Source: Allgaiera indica | Lineage (GTDB): Bacteria > Pseudomonadota > Alphaproteobacteria > Rhodobacterales > Rhodobacteraceae | DNA length: 64,000 nucleotides | Direction of reading: 5' to 3' | Assembly (NCBI RefSeq): GCF_900106675.1 | Contig: NZ_FNOB01000017.1 | Span: 1-64,000, forward strand | Made by a program: the position numbers and the translations under genes | Notes under the pieces: generated by a model | Told to the model about the DNA's origin: nothing | Seen by the model: the letters and a program-made list of their open reading frames with translations, nothing else | Database searches by the model: none | Part shown: positions 19,610-29,385 of the stretch, in pieces | Layout: each line of letters begins with the position of its first letter | Position numbering within the stretch: the stretch's first letter is position 1

Positions 19610-20236
19610 TTACTGCTCTTGCCCCAGTTTTGACCCTGGTGACCCGGCCGGTTTCTCATTGGGCAACAGCTGATATTTACCGTGCCCCTGCCTGACCAGG
19701 GAATATTTGTTGTCATTCCGCGGTGGATGATACGCGGATTTTTCCGATTTTGCGATAGCCAGGCGTAGATTTTCGCGAATCTCGTTCGACTTACCCGAAT
19801 CCAGTGCAAAGGCTTTGCGAAACACCAGCCGCGCTTCGGGATATTTGCCCTGGGCCATCAGCACGACACCCAGATTGTTCAGCGCCGGAATGAAGTTCGG
19901 ATCCATCTTCAATGCCTGGCGCAGCACCAGCTCGGCCTGGTTCAGCCGGCCCAGCCGAATGTTGGCCGCCCCCATCGCCGACAGCAGTTCGGGCGAAAGC
20001 CCGTCTTCCGACGCGGCACGGTAATAGGCGCGCAACGCCAGGTCATACTGTCCCGCCGCCATCAGCCGCCGCCCAACCACCAGACCATCGACGGCCTTGT
20101 GCACCCGAGGCGTGCCGGCGGGCGGCTTGACGCCGCGATACAACGGCTGAAGACCGCCCTGATCCATCTGGCAGGCGGTCAACAACAGGGGCAGGCAGGC
20201 AAGAAGAAGCGCGCGTCCGGGGTGGTATGGGGGCAT
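19610..20236 (-). CDS. Second TPR lipoprotein of the tad locus
   Basis: A 208-residue lipoprotein with lipobox LLTAC (Cys22). Three TPR-like units follow: YDLALRAYYRAASEDGLSPE, LNQAELVLRQALKMDPNFIP and YPEARLVFRKAFALDSGKSN. The last 40 residues are charged and low in predicted structure. It is probably an outer-membrane-anchored helper of pilus assembly acting with the TadD-like protein encoded 11 bases downstream. Tandem TPR lipoproteins at this place are common in alphaproteobacterial tad loci. Confidence 0.85.
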   Translation of the reverse strand: MPPYHPGRALLLACLPLLLTACQMDQGGLQPLYRGVKPPAGTPRVHKAVDGLVVGRRLMAAGQYDLALRAYYRAASEDGLSPELLSAMGAANIRLGRLNQAELVLRQALKMDPNFIPALNNLGVVLMAQGKYPEARLVFRKAFALDSGKSNEIRENLRLAIAKSEKSAYHPPRNDNKYSLVRQGHGKYQLLPNEKPAGSPGSKLGQEQ

Positions 20237-20255
20237 GATGTCCTGGGTCGAGGCG

Positions 20256-21257
20256 TCAATGGGTCCCGAAACCGCCGCTCAGCGCCTTCACGATGCCCAG
20301 GATCGAGGGCCCGATCAGGATCAGCATCAACGGCGGAACCGTGAACAGCATTGTGCCCAGCGTCAGCTTGGTCGGCAACTTGTTTGCCTTCTCTTCCGCC
20401 CGCATCACCCGTTTGTCACGCATCTCGGCCGAGAACACCCGCAGCGCCTCGGCGATCGAGGTACCGAAGGTCGCCGACTGGATCATCACCGTGACGAAAG
20501 AGGACACATCCGGCACGCCGGCGCGCTCGGACATGTCGCGCAGCACCGTCACCCGTTCCTTGCCGGCCTTGATCTCATGCGCGACCATCTCGAATTCCTC
20601 GGCCAGGATGGGATAGCCGGCGCGGATTTCCTTGGCGACGCGCACGATCGACTGGTCGAGCGACTGCCCCGCCTCGACGCAGACCAGCATCATGTCAAGC
20701 GCATCGGGAAAGCCATCTAGGATTTCCTGCTGCCGGGTCGCGATCCGGCGGGTGATCCAGTACTTGGGCAGCATGTAGCCTGCCGCGCCGGGGATGATGG
20801 TGTAGAGAATCTGCGCCTGGGTCGAGACCGGCGCCTGATGCGAGAGGTAGAGCGTATAGAGCAGGCCGATCACCAGAAAACCGATGCCCAGCACGAATTG
20901 CGCCGCATGAAAGGCGCGCACCGCATCGGGCGACCGGTAGCCCGCGCGCAGCATCTTCAGGCGCGCGGCGCTCATCTCTTCCGCGTCCTGCGGCTCGAGG
21001 AAATTGGCGAACTTGTCGAGCTTGTCGATCTTGCCGCTGTTGCGCAGCGCTTTGACTTCCTCGCCATTCTTGCGGCGCGAGGCCTGGGCCTCGCGGGTCG
21101 CGGCACGCAGCTTGTCCAGCGGGTCGGCCGGCTTCACCAGGATGGTCGGCAGCGTCAGCACGACCAACAGCAGCCCCAGCCCGCCGATCGCGAACAGCGG
21201 CCCCATCGGGCCCATCTTGTCGACCAGCAACTGGTTGATCGTGTTCAGAATTTCCAT
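20256..21257 (-). CDS. tadC: Flp pilus inner-membrane assembly protein TadC
   Basis: A 333-residue inner-membrane protein of the type II secretion F (GspF) family. Hydrophobic segments are at about residues 20-40, 110-135, 140-160 and 300-325, with the conserved cytoplasmic T2SSF domain between (DALDMMLVCVEAGQSLDQSIVRVAKE, GVPDVSSFVTVMIQSATFGTSIAEALR). TadC pairs with TadB as the platform on which the TadA motor assembles or retracts the Flp pilus. The gene is 10 bases downstream of tadB. Confidence 0.93.
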   Translation of the reverse strand: MEILNTINQLLVDKMGPMGPLFAIGGLGLLLVVLTLPTILVKPADPLDKLRAATREAQASRRKNGEEVKALRNSGKIDKLDKFANFLEPQDAEEMSAARLKMLRAGYRSPDAVRAFHAAQFVLGIGFLVIGLLYTLYLSHQAPVSTQAQILYTIIPGAAGYMLPKYWITRRIATRQQEILDGFPDALDMMLVCVEAGQSLDQSIVRVAKEIRAGYPILAEEFEMVAHEIKAGKERVTVLRDMSERAGVPDVSSFVTVMIQSATFGTSIAEALRVFSAEMRDKRVMRAEEKANKLPTKLTLGTMLFTVPPLMLILIGPSILGIVKALSGGFGTH

Positions 21258-21267
21258 CGTGGCGGCC

Positions 21268-22236
21268 TCATACCTTGATGTTGACCATCATCTTCATGAA
21301 GATGACGTTCACGATCAGGAACACGCCGACCACAAGGCAGGCGGGAATGAAATAGGGGGTCTGCATCGCCTCGTCATAGTAATGCGGTTGCAGCACGTTG
21401 ATCATGACGATCGCGGCGATCGGGAAACCGGACAGGAACATGCCCGACCATTTCGCCTCGGCGGTGATCGCGCGCACCCGGCGAAACAGCTTGAAGCGCG
21501 CGCGGATCACCTTCGACAGACCTTCCAGGATCTCGGCCAGGTTGCCGCCCGATTGCTGCTGGATCGTCACCGCCACGGCCAGGAAGCGCAGATCCTGCAT
21601 ATCCATCCGCTCGGCCAGTTCCTTCAGCGAATCCGAGATGTCGCGGCCATAGGCGGCCTCGTCCGAGATCATCCCCATCTCGGTGCCCAGCGGATCGGGC
21701 ACCTCCTTGGCGACGATGCTGACCGCAGCGCTGAACGGATGGCCGACGCGCAGGCTGCGTACCATCAGTTCGACCGCATCGGGAAGCTGCTCTTCCAGCA
21801 GCGAGATGCGCTTCTTGGCCTTGTTCGCGACCCACAGATAGACGCCGCCGAACCCCATCGCGACCGCGACGACCGCGCGGATCGGCGTCGCGGCCGAGGT
21901 GCCGATCGTCAGGCCGACATAGGCAAAGCCCGACAACGCCACCATCAGCATGACCAACTGGCGCGGCGTGAAGGCGATATTGGCCTTTTGCGCCTTCTCG
22001 GCCAGCAGGGAATATAGCGGGATGCCCTTCACCGCCATATGCTGGCCCATCTCCTTGCGGAGTTGTTCCAGCACCTTTTCGCGGCTTTCGCCCTTCTCCA
22101 TCAGCGCCAGGCGCCGGTTGACCCGGTTGTTGAGACTGATCGACTTTCCGAAGACCGTCAGATAGACGCCCTCGACCAGCAGAAGGACCGCGAAGAAGAT
22201 CAGGCCGTAGATGATGGGGGCCGCAGAGATCTGCAT
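21268..22236 (-). CDS. tadB: Flp pilus inner-membrane assembly protein TadB
   Basis: A 322-residue partner of TadC with the same T2SSF domain (DAVELMVRSLRVGHPFSAAVSIVAKEVPDPLG and DLRFLAVAVTIQQQSGGNLAEILEGLSKVIRAR). Membrane segments are at about residues 6-26, 92-112, 114-134 and 265-315. It belongs to the inner-membrane platform of the Flp pilus. It lies 12 bases downstream of the motor gene tadA. Confidence 0.93.
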   Translation of the reverse strand: MQISAAPIIYGLIFFAVLLLVEGVYLTVFGKSISLNNRVNRRLALMEKGESREKVLEQLRKEMGQHMAVKGIPLYSLLAEKAQKANIAFTPRQLVMLMVALSGFAYVGLTIGTSAATPIRAVVAVAMGFGGVYLWVANKAKKRISLLEEQLPDAVELMVRSLRVGHPFSAAVSIVAKEVPDPLGTEMGMISDEAAYGRDISDSLKELAERMDMQDLRFLAVAVTIQQQSGGNLAEILEGLSKVIRARFKLFRRVRAITAEAKWSGMFLSGFPIAAIVMINVLQPHYYDEAMQTPYFIPACLVVGVFLIVNVIFMKMMVNIKV

Positions 22237-22248
22237 TATTTCAGGTCC

Positions 22249-23712
<1,464 letters not shown>

Positions 23713-23741
23713 GCATCAACCTCTTACGATCTGGGCGCGCG

Positions 23742-25016
23742 TTACGAGCGCCCGGCTTCGGCGGATTTGTTGTGTTCGTGCAGCGATTTCGCCAGCTTCT
23801 GGATTTCCTTGCGCAGCGGATTCTTCGCAGAGCTTTCGGCCAGCGGAAGACCGTGATCGTTGGCCTGCAGGATCTGCTTGCCACCATCGGGAAGGAGAAG
23901 CTCGATATCGATATCGAGGCTTTCCGCCAGGCGTTTGACGCGGGATTTCCCGGTCAGGTCGGTGAATTTCGGCGCCCGGTTCAGCGCGAAGCGCAGCTTC
24001 TCGAACGGCAGTTCCTCGGCCTTCAGCGCGCGCAGCAGGCGCAGCGCGTTCTGCGCCGAGCGCATGTCCAGCTCCATCATCGCGAAATAGACATGGGCGT
24101 GGTGCAGGACGGTCTCTGTCCATTGCACGACCGTCTTGGGCATGTCGATCAACACGAAATCGAAATTCGTCCGCGCCATCTGCAACAGCCGGTCAATATC
24201 GTCGGAACCGACGATCTCGAGGGGCAGCATCTCGGAGGGGGCGGTGAAGACGCTGAGCTTGTCGTTGAAGGTCAGCATCGCCTGCAGGAACGCGTCGCTG
24301 TCGGTATGCGCGGTGTCCGAGAGCACGTCGAAGATCACGTCGCGGCGCGGCAGGTCGAGATAGGTCGAGACCGAGCCGCTCTGGAAATCGAGATCCATGA
24401 TGCAGACGCGCGGTGCGTTCTTCTTCTCGACGGTCGCCAGTTCCCAGGCGAGGTTGGTCACGAAGGTGGTCGCGCCGCAGCCACCCGCCAGGCCATGCAC
24501 CGGCAGCACCACGCCGTCGCGGTCGCCCGTCGCCTTGAAGCTGGGCGCCGAGGCCTGCGCGGCGGCGCCTTCGGCGGCATCGGGACGCGGGTGGACGGTG
24601 GCCGAAGACGGCTGGCGCACCCTTTCGATGGCCTCATGCAGGGCGCCTTCGGGCAGCGGATAGGGAACGAAATCATCCGCGCCCAGACGCAGAAGTTGAT
24701 GCAGGGCGATCGGGCTGACTTCCTCGGCGATGAGGATGACCTTCAGGTCCATCTCCTTCGCCTGTTTGATCAGCGCGCTGATCTGCGTCAGGTTGTGCTC
24801 GTCCTGATTGTCCACCGCAAGCGCGACGAATTCAAGCTTGGCGGCCTCGGGTTGGCCAAGGAAAAGACTGGCATCGGCAAAACTCAGGTCGCCCCAGGTC
24901 TCTCCGAGTTCGGCTTCCATGTCCTCGATCAGCAGATCGAAATTCTGGACATCCCGCGAGATCGTGCATGCCACGATCGGGGCCGGTTCCGGCTGAAGCG
25001 CCGCCACATTCGTCAT
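23742..25016 (-). CDS. tadZ: Flp pilus localisation protein TadZ/CpaE, with atypical Walker A
   Basis: A 424-residue protein with an N-terminal response-regulator-like domain (about 14-135) lacking an obvious phosphorylation site and a C-terminal MinD/ParA-type ATPase domain. TadZ/CpaE places the pilus machine at the cell pole. The P-loop reads GGCGATT at residues 178-184, with no lysine, while the switch region (VCIMDLDFQSGSVSTYLDL) and FVLIDMPK are kept. Such lysine-free loops are known in CpaE relatives and suggest altered or absent ATP hydrolysis. A 247-base gap with a hairpin separates it from the upstream OmpA-like gene, so it may have its own promoter. Confidence 0.92.
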   Translation of the reverse strand: MTNVAALQPEPAPIVACTISRDVQNFDLLIEDMEAELGETWGDLSFADASLFLGQPEAAKLEFVALAVDNQDEHNLTQISALIKQAKEMDLKVILIAEEVSPIALHQLLRLGADDFVPYPLPEGALHEAIERVRQPSSATVHPRPDAAEGAAAQASAPSFKATGDRDGVVLPVHGLAGGCGATTFVTNLAWELATVEKKNAPRVCIMDLDFQSGSVSTYLDLPRRDVIFDVLSDTAHTDSDAFLQAMLTFNDKLSVFTAPSEMLPLEIVGSDDIDRLLQMARTNFDFVLIDMPKTVVQWTETVLHHAHVYFAMMELDMRSAQNALRLLRALKAEELPFEKLRFALNRAPKFTDLTGKSRVKRLAESLDIDIELLLPDGGKQILQANDHGLPLAESSAKNPLRKEIQKLAKSLHEHNKSAEAGRS

Positions 25017-25199
25017 TGCCTCACGTCCTTCGGTTATCGAACTGCAGAGCCGGCGCGCAAGAGTATTCTACTGCTGGGACACCCCGATCCGCAGCCCGGG
25101 CGACTTCTCGCCGCCACAACTGCTTCCTGACCCTGAAACTGGTCGACAATCTTGGCAACATTGGGGCTAAAAAAACGTTATTATTCGGTCTTTTCAGGC

Positions 25200-25226
25200 C
25201 AATGCCGACCCTAGGGGCCGGCATTG
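25200..25226. terminator. Hairpin between the OmpA-like gene and tadZ
   Basis: CAATGCCGACCC and GGGCCGGCATTG form a 12-bp stem with one mismatch around a 3-base loop. It lies in the 247-base AT-richer gap. On the plus strand it is followed by TCTTT; on the minus strand, the direction of the tad genes, there is no T-run. It may partly end transcription of cpaC-ompA before tadZ. Confidence 0.4.
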
Positions 25227-25263
25227 TCTTTCGAATGGGGATAGTGGCTGGCGCGCGCGGCGC

Positions 25264-25923
25264 CTAACCGCCCGTTCCGCCAGAGGTCCCGCCCGTTGCC
25301 GCGCTGTTGGTGGTGGTCTGCAGGTTGTCCCCGGGCACGGCGCTGGCGACATATTCCCGGAAGATGACGGCGGCGTATTTGCCGTTCAGCACCAGCGGTG
25401 AATTCTGCACGAAGCCAGACACATGGGTGACCGCGCGCCGGTTGGCACGCTCGGGCGCCGGGGTATCGATCAGCGGCCGGGTTTCGCCGTAGGAAATCAC
25501 CGCCTGCAGCCTGCGGCGCGAAATTCCCTGGCTGACCAGATAGTTCACCACCGCTTCGGCGCGGCGCATCCCCAGCGCCTTGTTGTAGCGCTCGCTGCCG
25601 ACCTTGTCGGTGTAGCCGAAGACACGGAACCGCACCTCGGGGAACTCGCGAATCCAGCTGGCCTGGCGGCGCAGCACGGCCCTTGCGCCCTCATCCAGGG
25701 TGGCGCGGTTGAAGGCGAAGTTCACCGTGTTGGGCACCTGGGCGGCAAAGCGCTTGTCCAGCGCGACCGCATAGGGCCGCTGCCCCGACATCAGCTGGGC
25801 ATTGTTCGCCGTCGCGTCGCCGAAGGTATCGTGATCGAGCGCGCCGCCGATCGTCTGGCCAGAGCAGCCGGCCAGCACCGCCAGCGCCGCGGCGGTCAAG
25901 ATCCCGCGAATAGGATGCATCAT
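25264..25923 (-). CDS. OmpA-like lipoprotein of the tad locus
   Basis: A 219-residue protein with a lipoprotein signal (lipobox VLAGC, Cys20) and a C-terminal OmpA peptidoglycan-binding domain at about 70-175, with EVRFRVFGYTDKVGSERYNKALGMRRAEAVVNYLV carrying the expected Asp and Arg. A low-complexity Thr/Gly tail ends the protein. In tad loci this gene often stands next to the secretin gene and probably ties the outer-membrane channel to the cell wall. It overlaps nothing and lies four bases downstream of the secretin stop codon. Confidence 0.88.
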   Translation of the reverse strand: MMHPIRGILTAAALAVLAGCSGQTIGGALDHDTFGDATANNAQLMSGQRPYAVALDKRFAAQVPNTVNFAFNRATLDEGARAVLRRQASWIREFPEVRFRVFGYTDKVGSERYNKALGMRRAEAVVNYLVSQGISRRRLQAVISYGETRPLIDTPAPERANRRAVTHVSGFVQNSPLVLNGKYAAVIFREYVASAVPGDNLQTTTNSAATGGTSGGTGG

Positions 25924-25927
25924 CGCC

Positions 25928-27349
25928 TTACTCCATCACATAGCCGTAGGAGCCCGAAAAGTCCTGCCGGGCGACCTCGCCGGCGGGGCCTTTCAGCTTC
26001 CGCGTCCGCGCGGTCTTGCCGTAGAGGAAGAAATTCTTCTCGGAGGGCGGGGCAATCCGGTCAGTGGGAAGGGCGAGCGCCTGCCCCATGGTGGGGCTGA
26101 CCAGATGCGGGGTGACGATGATCACCAATTCGCTTTGCTTGCGCTCGTAAGAAGCCGATCTGAACAGCGCCCCCAGCACCGGAATATCGCCAAGCCAGGG
26201 CACCTGCCCGATCAGATCGGTGAAATCGTCCTGCAACAGGCCCGCGATGGCAAAGCTCTGGCCGTCGCGCAGTTCGACCGTGGTCGAGGTGTCGCGGCGC
26301 TTGAAGCCGCTGATCGTGATGCCGCCGTTGGTGAAGCTGACGCTGGGGTCGATGCCGCTGACGGCGGCGTTGATCTTGAGGTTAATGATGTTCTGGTCCA
26401 CCACCGTCGGGGTGAAGTTCAGCTCAACCCCGAAGGGCTTGTACTGGACCGACACGTTTCCGGTCTTGTCCAGTACCGGGATCGGATATTCGCCACCGGC
26501 CAGGAACTTGGCCTCCTGCCCCGACAGCGCGGTCAAGTTCGGTTCGGCCAGCGTGCGCACCATGCCCTTGCTTTCCAGCGCCTCCAGCAGCATTGCGAAT
26601 TGCAGGCTGCCGGCGGAAAAACCGATGGTCACCGCGCCCTGACCGTCCGCCTTGGGCGCGAAGCTCTTGTTGGCGAAGACGCTGTTGAAGTTCGGCGTGT
26701 TCGTGACGGGGTTGTTGGACAGCATCGTGCCGGTGCCGCCCGAAACCCCAGGGCCGCTGATCGCAAGGCTCGACGACAGGTTCTTGGCGACCGAGCGCTG
26801 CATTTCCGCAAAGCGCACCTTCAGCATCACTTGCTGGGTCCCGCCCACCGTCATCAGGTTCGACACCCGCTTGGGCGCATAACGTTCGGCGAGATCAAGC
26901 GCGCGGTCCATCCGCGCGGTCGAAGACACGGTCCCCGACAGCACGATGCCATCATTGGCGGTGCGCACGTCGATCTTCTCGCCCGGCAGGATCTGTTCCA
27001 GCCGCTCCTTGAATTCCGCTATATCGGGGGTGACACGCACCTCGACATTGGTGATCAGCTTGCCGTCGGCGCCCAGCAGCGTCAGCGTGGTGCGGCCCGG
27101 CGCCTTACCCAGCACATAGATCGACTTGTCCGAAAGGGTCGAGATATCGGCGATACCCGGATTGGCGATCGACAACTCCGAAAACGGCTGATCGCTGCGG
27201 ACCACGACGGCACGGTTCATCGGAACGCTTAGCGGCCGGCTGGTCGCGCCGCGCATCACATGCAGGGTTTCGGCGGGCGCGATCTGCGCCTGCCCGATAG
27301 CGAAGGCAGTCCCGATCAGAGCGGCCTGCCACAATGCTTTCAGTCTCAT
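25928..27349 (-). CDS. cpaC: Flp pilus outer-membrane secretin CpaC/RcpA
   Basis: A 473-residue secretin that forms the outer-membrane channel of the pilus. A signal peptide (about 1-27) is followed by an N-terminal pilus-secretin domain (VVRSDQPFSELSIANPGIADISTLSDKSIYVLGKAPGRTTL), a BON-like domain and the GspD/secretin C-domain with EAKFLAGGEYPIPV, FGVELNFTPTV and the end motif VPWLGDIPVLGALFRS. The start is the ATG at 27349, nine bases after GGAGAGG; a GTG 21 bases upstream lies within that site and is unlikely. Confidence 0.95.
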   Translation of the reverse strand: MRLKALWQAALIGTAFAIGQAQIAPAETLHVMRGATSRPLSVPMNRAVVVRSDQPFSELSIANPGIADISTLSDKSIYVLGKAPGRTTLTLLGADGKLITNVEVRVTPDIAEFKERLEQILPGEKIDVRTANDGIVLSGTVSSTARMDRALDLAERYAPKRVSNLMTVGGTQQVMLKVRFAEMQRSVAKNLSSSLAISGPGVSGGTGTMLSNNPVTNTPNFNSVFANKSFAPKADGQGAVTIGFSAGSLQFAMLLEALESKGMVRTLAEPNLTALSGQEAKFLAGGEYPIPVLDKTGNVSVQYKPFGVELNFTPTVVDQNIINLKINAAVSGIDPSVSFTNGGITISGFKRRDTSTTVELRDGQSFAIAGLLQDDFTDLIGQVPWLGDIPVLGALFRSASYERKQSELVIIVTPHLVSPTMGQALALPTDRIAPPSEKNFFLYGKTARTRKLKGPAGEVARQDFSGSYGYVME

Positions 27350-27511
27350 GTGATGCTGCCTCTCCGACACATGCCCGATACGGGGGCTTTGCGCCCCTCA
27401 TTTGCCCCACCATGCGGGAAACCGTGATTTTTTGCAAGAATCAAACGTTTGGCGGGCCAAGCGGATGTGGATAACCCGCAACATCCCGCAAGAGATAGGC
27501 CCCAACGCGAA

Positions 27512-27535
27512 GGGGCACCCAAGATCGGGTGCCCC
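27512..27535 (-). terminator. Hairpin between cpaB and cpaC
   Basis: GGGGCACCC at 27512-27520 pairs perfectly with 27527-27535. It lies just after the cpaB stop codon in the direction of transcription and in a 234-base gap before the secretin gene. Only TTCG follows on the minus strand, so termination would be partial at best. Confidence 0.45.
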
Positions 27536-27583
27536 GCGGCGAAGCCAGAACCGAAACCTGCGCAACAAGCCTTTTCAGGCGGA

Positions 27584-28450
27584 TCAGTTGGTGCAGGGGA
27601 TCTCCACCTCGACAACATTGCTGCCATTGCGCTGCTTCACAGTGCAGACCTTCTTCTTCGCGACCGGCGCCGGCGCCGGGGCATCCTCGATACCCAGAAG
27701 GGCACTGCGGTCGACCTCGATCGGACGCGATTTGCTATCATCGCGGGTGCCAACCAGCGACAGCGCCAGACGCCCCGTCGCCTGGGCCTGGGCCAGGACG
27801 GCGACCTGTTGCTGCGTGGCCTCGACCGTCACGGTACGGGCGATGATCGCGCCTGGACCAATGTCGCCGCCCGCCTTCTGATCGACCGCGATGATCTTGA
27901 CCCCGGCCTCGATCAGCCGCGTCAGATCGCCCGAACGGTTGGAGCTTTGCCCAGTCCAGTAGACATCGACCCGGTCATTGGGCCGCAGGAAGCCCGACAC
28001 CCCCGAGGCCACGTCGACCTTGATCGCGAAGGCACGCATGCCCGGCGTCAGCCGAGAGGTAATCCCCGGATCCTGCCCCGGCAGGGTGATGTTGCTGTGC
28101 AGAAGCGGCTCGAACTTGCCGATCAGGCGCGAGACATAGCGCGGGCGTAGGTCGTCGGGGTTGAACAGCGCCTTACCGGGATCCTGGCCCTCAAGTTCGG
28201 TGAAGGCCTTCGGCGGCACGAAACGCGCGGGCCACTGGATCGCCACCACTTCGTCCTTGGTCAGCTTGGTGCCATAGTCGAGCTTTTCCTTGGCGACATA
28301 GACGGTCACCGTCGGCTCTGGCGGCTTGCGCGCGGCCCGCTCCCGGGCAAGTTCGATCTGGGTCCTGTTGATGTAGCCCTGTGCCATGTAGACGGCGAAC
28401 CCGGCAAGCCCTAGACCGACGATCAGGACCAATCCGAATACCATGCGCAT
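27584..28450 (-). CDS. cpaB: Flp pilus assembly protein CpaB/RcpC
   Basis: A 288-residue protein with one N-terminal membrane segment (about 3-24) and a SAF domain at about 48-115 (VTVYVAKEKLDYGTKLTKDEVVAIQWP), then the RcpC-type beta domain (GMRAFAIKVDVASGVSGFLRPNDRVDVYWTG). It is a periplasmic part of the Flp machine thought to work with the secretin. Two Cys residues near the C-terminus (VCTVKQ and IPCTN) could form a disulfide. The start is ATG 28450 with GAGGTG six bases upstream. Confidence 0.93.
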   Translation of the reverse strand: MRMVFGLVLIVGLGLAGFAVYMAQGYINRTQIELARERAARKPPEPTVTVYVAKEKLDYGTKLTKDEVVAIQWPARFVPPKAFTELEGQDPGKALFNPDDLRPRYVSRLIGKFEPLLHSNITLPGQDPGITSRLTPGMRAFAIKVDVASGVSGFLRPNDRVDVYWTGQSSNRSGDLTRLIEAGVKIIAVDQKAGGDIGPGAIIARTVTVEATQQQVAVLAQAQATGRLALSLVGTRDDSKSRPIEVDRSALLGIEDAPAPAPVAKKKVCTVKQRNGSNVVEVEIPCTN

Positions 28451-28765
28451 TGCGTCACCTCTTTTCATGAGGGAAGGGCAGATATGGGCCACCCTTCGAA
28501 AATAACATCTGCCCAGGCTATGACGCTCAATTGCGGCGAAAGCGTGGAAATTCTTCGCCTGCAGGGGGGAAATGTCGCCATTTCAGAAACGCAGGCAATG
28601 ATGCCGGCACCTTCAGGCATGCCACTCCGTCCCCGGTACCGGCCCCGCAAGCGGCGCGCGTGGGGGACCCGGAACTGAAGAAAGCCACGCCCTGGGGGGC
28701 GTGGCTTTCGCATCACGAACGCGGCGTGGTTCGGCCTAGGCCGGCCGCGAGGGCTGTGACGAGGA
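28451..28765. other. Intergenic region between flp and cpaB
   Basis: About 315 bases without a gene. It holds the pilin terminator at 28681-28708 and, by position, the promoter of cpaB, which I could not locate with confidence. Separation of the pilin gene from the assembly genes by a terminator is common in tad loci. Confidence 0.5.
28681..28708 (-). terminator. Intrinsic terminator after the Flp pilin gene
   Basis: AAAGCCACGCC at 28681-28691 pairs perfectly with 28698-28708 (11-bp stem, 6-base loop). On the minus strand it is followed by CTTC, and the stem ends in a run of T. It lies about 58 bases after the pilin stop codon. Confidence 0.75.
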
Positions 28766-28990
28766 TCAGTAGCCGCCAGCTTTGCCCGCGCTGCCGGAAG
28801 TGGTGGCGGTGCCGACGTTCTTGTCCAGGTTCGTGGTCAGCGTGGTGGCCGACTTGGTGATGCCCGTGCCCACGGTGTTCATCACGACAATGCCCAGGCC
28901 GACGATGGCGGCGGTCAGCACGACCCAGTCAACGGTCACGGCGCCGTCTTCGTCGTTGCGGAAGGTCTTGATCAGGTTGAAGAGTTTCAT
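28766..28990 (-). CDS. flp: Flp-family type IVb pilin
   Basis: A 74-residue pilin precursor. The short basic leader MKLFNLIKTFRNDEDG precedes AVTVDWVVLTAAIVGLGIVV, the hydrophobic helix of type IVb pilins; the prepilin peptidase should cut after Gly16. The classic Glu-Tyr at positions 5-6 of mature Flp is replaced here by Val-Asp-Trp, as is common in Rhodobacterales. A Thr/Gly-rich tail follows. GAGGGACC precedes the ATG. This is the structural subunit of the tad pilus used for adhesion and biofilm formation. Confidence 0.93.
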   Translation of the reverse strand: MKLFNLIKTFRNDEDGAVTVDWVVLTAAIVGLGIVVMNTVGTGITKSATTLTTNLDKNVGTATTSGSAGKAGGY

Positions 28991-29385
28991 GGTTGGTCCC
29001 TCGATGAGTTGTCACTACAATGCACCGCCTCGGGGTGACGGGCCGTCCTCTGCTTGGCCTTCCCGCTTCGGTATGAAGCTATAAGGCCCCTAAATCGTGA
29101 CCAGATTTGGGCGTGAGTCGTACTTTTTCGAGAGAGATCATTTTGGTGCGAATATCCGCATATACCATTGTAATCAATCAATAATATCTTCAGGGATCAC
29201 GAACTTAGGCAGCTGCTTCGGCACCCATTTAGCAACGAATCTAAGGATTTCGTCCGCGGGAATCGGGGACGCGGTAGTCTTTCGCACAAAATTCTGCGAT
29301 CCTTTCGGGAAGAAGAAATCCGGCGCAACAACAGCCGGAACGACGGCGCCACTGGACGAAATCGGGCAGAATGGGGCGAGGCCGT
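28991..29385. other. AT-rich divergent intergenic region upstream of flp
   Basis: Nearly 400 bases between the divergent pilin and transglycosylase genes, clearly richer in A and T than the surroundings, particularly around 29090-29300. It should carry the promoters of both genes. A 76-codon frame on the minus strand (29174-29404) encodes a peptide of ordinary-looking composition (ADEILRFVAKWVPKQLPKF), but it has no ribosome binding site and overlaps the transglycosylase start; I do not call it as a gene. Confidence 0.5.
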
